This document shows, piece by piece, positions 57,156 through 64,000 of a stretch of DNA of 64,000 nucleotides. The position numbers were made by a program, and so were the translations under genes. Source of the DNA: Alisma plantago-aquatica (taxonomy: Eukaryota; Streptophyta; Magnoliopsida; Alismatales; Alismataceae); NCBI GenBank assembly GCA_963693085.1, contig OY856413.1:103794801-103858800 (forward strand), written 5' to 3'. Position 1 is the stretch's first letter, and the number at the start of each line of letters is the position of its first letter. The notes under the pieces were generated by a model. The model saw nothing but the letters and a program-made list of their open reading frames with translations, made no database searches and had not been told where the DNA came from.

Positions 57156-60003
57156 TGTAACGACCCCATCTCCCGGTAACCCCCAATTAAGGGAGACCGA
57201 AAGGTCAGAGCCGTTAACCAATAACCCGGGTCAAAGGTTCGACAAATAATCAATAACAATTAATAAAATTTACCAACTAAACTGAAAACTGGTATAAAAT
57301 AAAACTTTCCTTACCTTTTTAAAATTGGGATTTCTAAACTTTTGTCCATAAAGATACTAATATAACTAATCATCCTGTGCACGTTAATTCTCATTTAATT
57401 CCGCATATGCCACTTTACTGTTTGTTCTTTTCATTTGTACCTAAACCACCGACAAACAAAACATCGGTCAGCAAGCAGCTGGTATGTGGGGGAAACAATA
57501 ATCGTGCAACTATGATAACAAAGTAATCTGTCATTTATCAATTAATAGCCAAGATTACGTTTTAAGCCATACTACTAAATCCATACCTATCCACAACTCT
57601 ATGTTGTCCCTATAGTGGACTTACATGATACCTCTATAAAGGTAGATCTTTACCCCCATGGTCCTACCTTACATGTATCCAATACATAGGGTAATAGAGT
57701 CGCATGGCACTACCCAAAGGTAGCCCAATATCTAACTCAATATGACTTCATTGTCCTACCCTCTAGGTAGCCATATACTAAGTCATTCAATGACCTGATG
57801 GACCTACCCTCTAGGTAGCCATATACTAGGTCAACTATTAAGCCACATAGGGGACCAGGATCTAAGCTAGTAGGCACATATATTATGTGATAGTCATATC
57901 CACATTATAGTTTGCATGAACTAAATTCATCCAACAATTTATTTCCAGTCACTGATGAAAACTTCGGAAAACTAACTCGAGATATTCATAAGTGTAACCA
58001 CATACCATCAATTGCTGATTTCAAGAAAGATTCGAGTATGCAGAGAAACCCAATAAAGCAAGCAATGAGGAATAGAAATCCTGAAATAAAAGGACCAATT
58101 TCCTTTTATTAATATTTATCCAATTTCATCACATTACTTAGGATTTCAATTCCAATTTTAGGGTTTCTTTGGAAATTAGGGTTTTTGCCTCCATTATTAA
58201 TATTATGATCTCTAATTTATCAAAACTACATAAAACCCTCAATTCCTTTCATTTTAATATACCCAACAATATTTAGGATCATTAGTTGGTAATTTACCTT
58301 CTTAATTCGAATTATCAAGGTTTTTCTCTTCCTTTATCCCCAAATTAGGGTTTCCATATATATATTATCCTTTATTTATGGATTACAACTTTAAATTAGG
58401 CAACCTTGCATTCAAAATGGATAAACAAACCAACTTTATCATTAACAGGGTTAATCTTATCAATTTGACCTATAAATTTACCAAAATACACCCTTTACCT
58501 TCAATTAGGGTTTCTCATCAACTTTTAATACAGTTTTAAGGTACTTTTGCAAAACAGAGTATAAGTAGGTTCCCAAAGTATTTTTATCGGATTCCTTGCA
58601 TTTTTCTACACAACTTTCATGATAAAGTTTTTCCATTAGACAATCCTATTAATTTCTACGAATTTTGCAAATAAAACCCTTTTCTTGGATTATTCGATTA
58701 GAGAGGAATAGTTACCAAAAATAACAGGTTGCTCGATCTGTGGTTCGGTGATCCACTCCTTGGATCTAACGATCTTGGTTGCACACACCTACCAAAATCC
58801 GCTCCCACTCTGGAGCGTGGGATTCAGTTGAGATCACCGTAAACTCAGATCGTAGGGCGACGGGTCATCATCTTCCTCAGTTCTCAGCAACCTCGCGAAG
58901 TCAACCTGGAGGTTGACTCTGAGCCCTCGAAGTCCTCTACCCACACCGATCAGCCAGGGAGCTCCGCCTCCCCTCAACGAAATTGGTGGATGGTCCAATT
59001 CTTCGCCCGAACTCTCCAACATTGTCCTTTACTCGCCAGACTCCGGCGAGGGTTACCGAGATGCTGGGGGTGCAAGTCATGATGAAAAGACCAATCGAGC
59101 ACACAAAAATGCACCTTGCACTAATCCATAGAGGTTGGGCTAGCGAGAAAAGTTGTTGATTCCCTCCAAAATCCACCCCTATATATAGGGTCGATGTCAT
59201 CTTGCGAGGTTTGGGCGTTTCCCAGAACCACCTTCAATCCTAGTCGAACTAGGGGTGTTTCCGTTCATTTTCATCTCCTGAGTTCAAAGGACAACTCAAC
59301 AAGCTTGCCCACTCATTGAATCATGAGGAAACTAAGAGGGAAAAATCCCTCTGACATAGCCAGAGTCCTAGTCCGCCTGGGACTTAGACGATGAGTGGCA
59401 CCTATTGGATTAAGATCCAATGGCCCACCTCCTTCGCGTTCAACCAAATAAAGGAAACTTTAGTCTAAATTCCCTATTAAACCCATATTTGAGGAGATCT
59501 TGAAAAAGCAATAACTCTCAAATCCAATTTCCTTTTTAAATCAAATTTTGAAGAAACATTGTTCGTACTTTTATCTTCCATCCTACAAAAATTGGGATTA
59601 TAATATCAAGTAAATGATCCTTTTTCTTTGATTGCAAGTTATCATCTAATTATTCATATTCTCCATATCTTTTCTATTACTTTTACCATTAAGTTATTAT
59701 CCTGAGTTCCTTGAACCCCAAGAAACCCTAATAGCTCGAAATTCTATTTTTGGAATTTATCCCTTAGCCTTTTGTTCTTATTTTATTTATTTTCTTATAT
59801 CCTCCTTATCCAATTGAAATTCTTTTTTTATTTCTTTTTCTTTTCCCTTCAATTGGGCTCAATGGCCAATAAGGCCCATTAAGAAAACACACAAGGCTAT
59901 CATACACGAAATTCATTCAAATCAACTCATCAAATCAATCATGGATTTCATGTATATTTAAAAATAATCTCATTACATGTTTTGTAAAAATGGGGTTATA
60001 ACA
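57156..60003 (-). repeat. Element C, 3' LTR (minus strand)
   Basis: 2,848 bp. On the minus strand it starts TGTTATAACCCC and ends GGGGTCGTTACA. A purine tract GGAGGGGAGGA lies just before it (60,004-60,014). The first 232 bp as read on the plus strand recur at 63,769-64,000 with about 21 differences. A TATATATAG box within a CCCTATATATAGGG palindrome at 59,177-59,190 marks a likely U3/R boundary. Confidence 0.9.
57755..57828. repeat. Direct repeat in element C LTR
   Basis: A 26-bp word beginning CCTACCCTCTAGGTAG occurs identically at 57,755 and 57,803. Each copy contains the small inverted repeat CTACCCTCTAGGTAG. Confidence 0.85.
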
Positions 60004-60069
60004 TCCTCCCCTCCTTATAGGAATTTTTCCCTCAAAATTCAACAATCAAGCAAATAAACAATTTAGGAT

Positions 60070-61150
60070 AAGACTTTTCCATGTCCATCATTGGCCCCTA
60101 TGTGGCTTTACCGTACTCATGGCATTTCGAAAGAACCTTTATCATCACATATTCTTTTCTCTGAGATCTTTCATCCTAGCGTCTATAAACTGCACAGGTG
60201 ACTTAGGTCATTTTAGCCTCCCTTGGGGCTCACTAGGTTCATTGTTTAGCTCATGGTCTGGATACCTCACATAGTGCTCTAAATTGGACACTTGGAACTC
60301 ATCACACCTTTCTTTATCCTGAGGGGTAAGGTTATCCATAACCTTCTCCACCAATCCATCTCAAATGGATCCAGATATCGGGGACTCAACTCTCTTAGTT
60401 ATAACTTAGAGGGGTCGGATTTTCATGTCACATATTCTCCCACGGTGAATTGTATGTCAGTCTACTTTGCATCCGCTCAAGATGCTCATCGTCTCTAGGC
60501 TCCTTTCAGCCATTGCATGATAAAAGCAACTTCATCTACACACACTGTGGTCCTTTCACCAACTTCACCTTACTGAAGTGGTGACCGACACAACCTCCCT
60601 TGTAGAGCTTCTTTAAAACCTGATACTGACTATGGCAGTTATCATTATATCTTTCTTAGAACAAGAACTGTCTCTAGATATCACCTTGAACAAGCACACA
60701 TGCTCTCATCAGACCCTCTAGTATACGTCATACTAACCAGTAGTAAGGGGTGATAAATTGTACCAAATTGAGTTATGCATGTTTCTACTTCCAGCTCATG
60801 GAAGTGAACCGTTAGGTCATACTCAAGAACTTTTGAACTCATATCATGATGTAGTTGAACCGTCTCACTCTTATGTAGTTCAATAGAATCTGTCTCTTGA
60901 CAGTAGTCCCTTCTTTCTCATGTTATCTAGGTGAGGTGATCTACCGTAACCCATATTGCATCTTGACCTTCTTGGTCAAAGGGAGACTTACCACAACATC
61001 CATAGTGATGAACTCCCATTCCCTCTCAGGGACTCTTTTATTCTCTATATCGATACACTAGGTTACTGGTGTTCGTCCTTCACCTCCTGTCATGCATGGA
61101 AACATACCACATGCACTTCACCTTAGACATCCAAAATACTATTGTCACTT
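60070..61150 (-). pseudogene. Element C integrase, heavily decayed
   Basis: Minus-strand pieces in shifting frames, in the right order: a zinc-region end (QEVKDEHQ) near 61,080, REWEFITMDVVVSLPL (first catalytic Asp) near 61,010, DAIWVTVDHLT near 60,950, TQFGTIYHPL near 60,760, LMRACVLVQGDI near 60,700, then the C-terminal block DEFQVSNLEHYVRYPDHEL near 60,270 and PVQFIDARMKDLREK near 60,180. These match chromovirus (Tekay/Del-like) integrase and its C-terminal extension. There are numerous stops and frameshifts, so no protein is possible. Confidence 0.8.
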
Positions 61151-63745
61151 ACTATCTTTGTAGTACCAAGGTATATCACGATCTCCTGCATTGTTATGAT
61201 TCCTCAAGCTTGATACCTCGGAAACCCTAAACCATTCTAATCAGGGTTTCATCACCTTCCTTTCCAAAGAAGTACATCTGAGGTTCTACCACCATCCTTC
61301 CTTTGGCTATCCAAACAACCATTAAATTGATCAATCATTATCGTTACATTTGTGTGTTAGCCAAAAATTCTTCTTCTAGCCAAACTAGGCAGCTATATCT
61401 CCACCAGAGCATCCATTACCACTTCACATCATTCGGTATCAGGTAATGTTGAAGACATACTACCTTCATGTATTCATCTTAAGTCCCATCTCGAACTCTA
61501 AGTTTATCTTTATCAAGAAAACTCTAAGATCATCCTCTTGGTTATCAAACTCAACCTTGTATCATATGCAGATCCCACATAGCTCATGATAAAACATCCT
61601 CCCAAGGTGATTATCTTAATATTCTTATCGTTTGTACTTCTCCATGTATCATTCACTCCACCAAGGTATGTTATCATCTCTATCCTCATACCTCATAGCA
61701 ACGTTCTAACCCACCGCATCTTTTATGCTTGGTGTATGGCATGCGTATTGTCCCATCTCTCACTCCCATAACAAGAAGAAATAAGCATTTGGCGGTCGTC
61801 CAAACACAAAGTTGTTCCTATTCCAAGAGTAGAGATGACACATCCCACCTTGCCAGTACACCTTCAAATCTAGGTTGAAACATACCATCATCTTGATATC
61901 CCCATTACTTCCATGGAAAATTGGTCTCGAACTTACTTGGTCCAAGCACCATCCTTGGTCATCTCCTCTAGGCCTTTAGGGTGCCGACACTTTTGGGGTC
62001 ATCCCCCTTCCTTCATGCATCCAGAGAGTGCCCTACTCATCTGCCCTTTGGGTCTCATGAGTTCATGAAGGTGATCAATACCCATGGCCCTCAGACAATG
62101 ATAGTTGTTACCTCCCGACCCTATGGTCATGTGCATTAGGGAATTAGGCAACTCCTACTTCCATCGGTCTTATCACTACCTGACCCTAGGATAGACTTAG
62201 GATTCTCTTATAGTACATGTTCAACTTAGAACCTTACCCACGCATTCATCATCTCTCTTCCTGCATTCATGGGTTGACTTTCATCCTTCCATAGGGATCA
62301 TGGCAACCTGCCTACCTTGGTCAAGCCCCATACCGGTTACCTCCATGGTAACACATCCACAAGCACATAGAGATGGTTATCTGTGAGTCTATAGGTTCAT
62401 TCTTACACCATGTACTCTTCACTTAGCTTCTCAAGATCCTATGAAACCTCCTTAGGTTACCTCAAAACCAACCAAATTGGTAAACTCCTACCAAAGGGTC
62501 CCTCTCCCAGGATGGGAGGAAACTACACCTTGATAACAATGGTCACAAGCGTCCTTAGGGTTTACATTCACATGAGTATGCTTAATCCAGCAACTACTAC
62601 AGCACAAGCGTACCTACTAAACCATGTTAGGTCACACTTGTTCTCATGCTCATCATTAGACCAAATTAGTTGTGAGGGGTTCCTCACACATACCTTTAAC
62701 TTAAGGGGTTTCTTTCTCCTCTAGACATGCTCGAAGCTATAGAGACTCAAATCTTATCATGAGCATCGGGGACACGTCTTCCCCTCTTAGGCCTAGAAAC
62801 CCTAGGTCCACCTTTGGGTGTCCAACTGCATGCTCGACATCTTAACCACGAATCAAGCATGTCCAAGGTATGTCATCCATTCATGATCCCTTGTGTAGGG
62901 TTTCATCCAACTGTCAACACTACTGATGCACTCTGGGTGCAAGCTATATCCTACTTGCAACAACCCAACAGGTTTCTACAGGTTCTTCCCTAACCTCATC
63001 CATGAAGGAGCTATCCTTCGCTCAAACAGGCACGACCCTTCCCAGGGTTGGGTTGTCAAAGGTACTCAGTCATCAACCTCTCATGGTTCATATGGCATCC
63101 AAGGCATGTTTATCATGACATCTAACTCATCATGTCATCTCTCTCTCTCTAACCTTCACTTAGGGTTAGGGTTAACATCATCCTCAAAGGATTTTCTAGG
63201 TCTCTACTTTTAATGGAGGTCTCTACCTCCAAGACTAACTCTCTCTACTCATCCTCCTACTAAGGAGGTCTATCCTCATGTCTCTCCTAAGGCAATGACA
63301 ACTCATGTCATACGACCTAAGCATGTATCTATTCCTTTACGCTTACTCTATTAAGCTTATGTCCATGACATCTTATTTACATGCTTTTTATTAATTTAGT
63401 GGAGGATTCCTTAATCCTTATCAACCTTACCCATACCTCAAGAGGGTGAGGATAAGAGAGGAAACCCTACACCTTAAGGTCCTTAATAGAATTTGAGTGG
63501 AGAAGGGATGAACAAGATGAGAGAGTCCTAAAGGTATCTTATTCTGAATCATACCCTAAGACTTTGGCCAAGAAGTCACATGGATCTGGGAGTCCTCGTA
63601 TTCCGACTAGCGGTGCGGAGGAAAATATTGCCAGCCCCCGGTCGTGATCCTTTTCTAGACACCTCCGTCTTTTGGGTAATCCTCTAATAAATCCATTGGG
63701 TTCTATAGAATTTGTAAAATTTAATAATTATTAAAGATTAAATGA
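61151..63745 (-). other. Element C interior, gag-RT region not resolved
   Basis: Expected by position to hold gag, protease, RT and RNase H on the minus strand. I could not recognise a catalytic motif of any of them, so this part is either very decayed or replaced. Short frames on both strands show no domain. Confidence 0.4.
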
Positions 63746-63749
63746 GGAA

Positions 63750-63766
63750 CCTATGCGATAATACCA
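63750..63766 (-). other. Element C primer-binding site (degraded tRNA-Met type)
   Basis: Minus strand TGGTATTATCGCATAGG, two bases after the right LTR. The consensus TGGTATCAGAGC is recognisable with three changes in 12. Confidence 0.65.
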
Positions 63767-63768
63767 AT

Positions 63769-64000
63769 TGTAACGACCCCGTCTCCTGATAGCCCCCAAT
63801 TAAGGGAGACTGAAAGGTCAGAGCCGTTAACCAATAACCTAGATCAAAGGTTTGACAAATAATCAATAACAATTAATAAACTTTACTAAATAAACTGAAA
63901 ACTGGTATAAAATAAAACTTTTCTTACCTTTTTAAAATTGAGATTTCTTAACTTCTATCCATGAAGATACTAATCTAACTAATCCTCCTATGCACGTTAA
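63769..64000 (-). repeat. Element C, 5' LTR (minus strand), cut by window end
   Basis: Plus-strand TGTAACGACCCCG and the following 232 bp match 57,156-57,396 with about 21 substitutions, mostly transitions. The remaining roughly 2.6 kb should lie beyond the window. Confidence 0.92.

Larger units (their letters stand above)
37682..64000 (+). mobile_element. Element A: Athila-like, gag-protease only, interrupted by B and C
   Basis: The pieces of A are 37,682-42,209 (LTR, primer site, gag), 55,023-57,155 (protease, extra ORF, 3' non-coding) and presumably a 3' LTR beyond 64,000. B sits at 42,210-55,022 and C at 57,156 onwards. After protease there is no RT, RNase H or integrase. Only about 0.6 kb of unrelated open sequence separates protease from the conserved 3' block at 56,269. 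A therefore looks like a non-autonomous gag-protease derivative needing an autonomous relative such as B for reverse transcription and integration. An ordinary internal deletion is the alternative. Confidence 0.75.
57156..64000 (-). mobile_element. Element C: decayed chromovirus-type Ty3/gypsy element (partial)
   Basis: Minus strand. Left LTR 57,156-60,003, internal part 60,004-63,768 (3.77 kb, shorter than the roughly 5 kb usual for gag-pol, so partly deleted), and the start of the right LTR from 63,769. Integrase pieces are recognisable in several frames. It inserted into the 3' non-coding part of element A. Confidence 0.85.

Overview
The window looks like a stretch of heterochromatin-type DNA from a flowering plant with a repeat-rich nuclear genome. 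The evidence is plant-type L1 LINEs with DUF4283 ORF1 proteins, Athila-, Tat- and chromovirus-type Ty3/gypsy elements, a Ty1/copia fragment, an RTE-type LINE fragment, a CACTA end and a Cassandra-type TRIM carrying 5S rRNA-derived LTRs. I see no host protein-coding gene, tRNA gene or bacterial feature. The species cannot be named from the sequence. Almost every coding region is broken by stops or frameshifts, so most protein entries are pseudogenes.

Left part (1-15.5 kb): AT-rich decayed repeats. Blocks near 1.8 kb and 3.5 kb recur near 7.1 kb and 8.2 kb, and a 124-bp segment is duplicated almost exactly 3,001 bp apart around a probable chromovirus-LTR-like stretch. A CACTA-type terminus at 9,580 abuts a minus-strand copia gag/integrase remnant (9,582-11,270), next to a 5'-truncated RTE LINE (11,385-11,882). 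A (TA)n microsatellite lies at 13,054-13,115.

Middle part (15.5-33.6 kb): two L1-type LINEs. LINE-1 (about 15,579-22,096) has ORF1 and a 1,164-codon ORF2 interrupted by only three stops; the ORFs overlap by ATGA. LINE-2 (28,747-33,616) is bounded by a perfect 19-bp target-site duplication and has a short A tail. Its ORF1 stop (TAG) directly abuts the ORF2 ATG in the same frame.

Right part (37.1-64 kb): a nested stack. A minus-strand Tat-type integrase remnant (to 37,681) is interrupted by element A, an Athila-like element with gag and protease but no reverse transcriptase, RNase H or integrase. Element A is interrupted inside its gag-protease region by element B (42,210-55,022), a near complete Athila-like element with gag, protease, RT, RNase H and integrase. 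The 5' LTR of B is interrupted by a complete minus-strand Cassandra-type TRIM (43,943-44,780). The 3' non-coding part of A is interrupted by element C, a decayed minus-strand chromovirus (57,156 to beyond 64,000). Paired-LTR comparison by eye gives about 9 differences in 250 bp for B, 8 in 291 bp for the TRIM and about 21 in 232 bp for C, so C is the older insertion into A.
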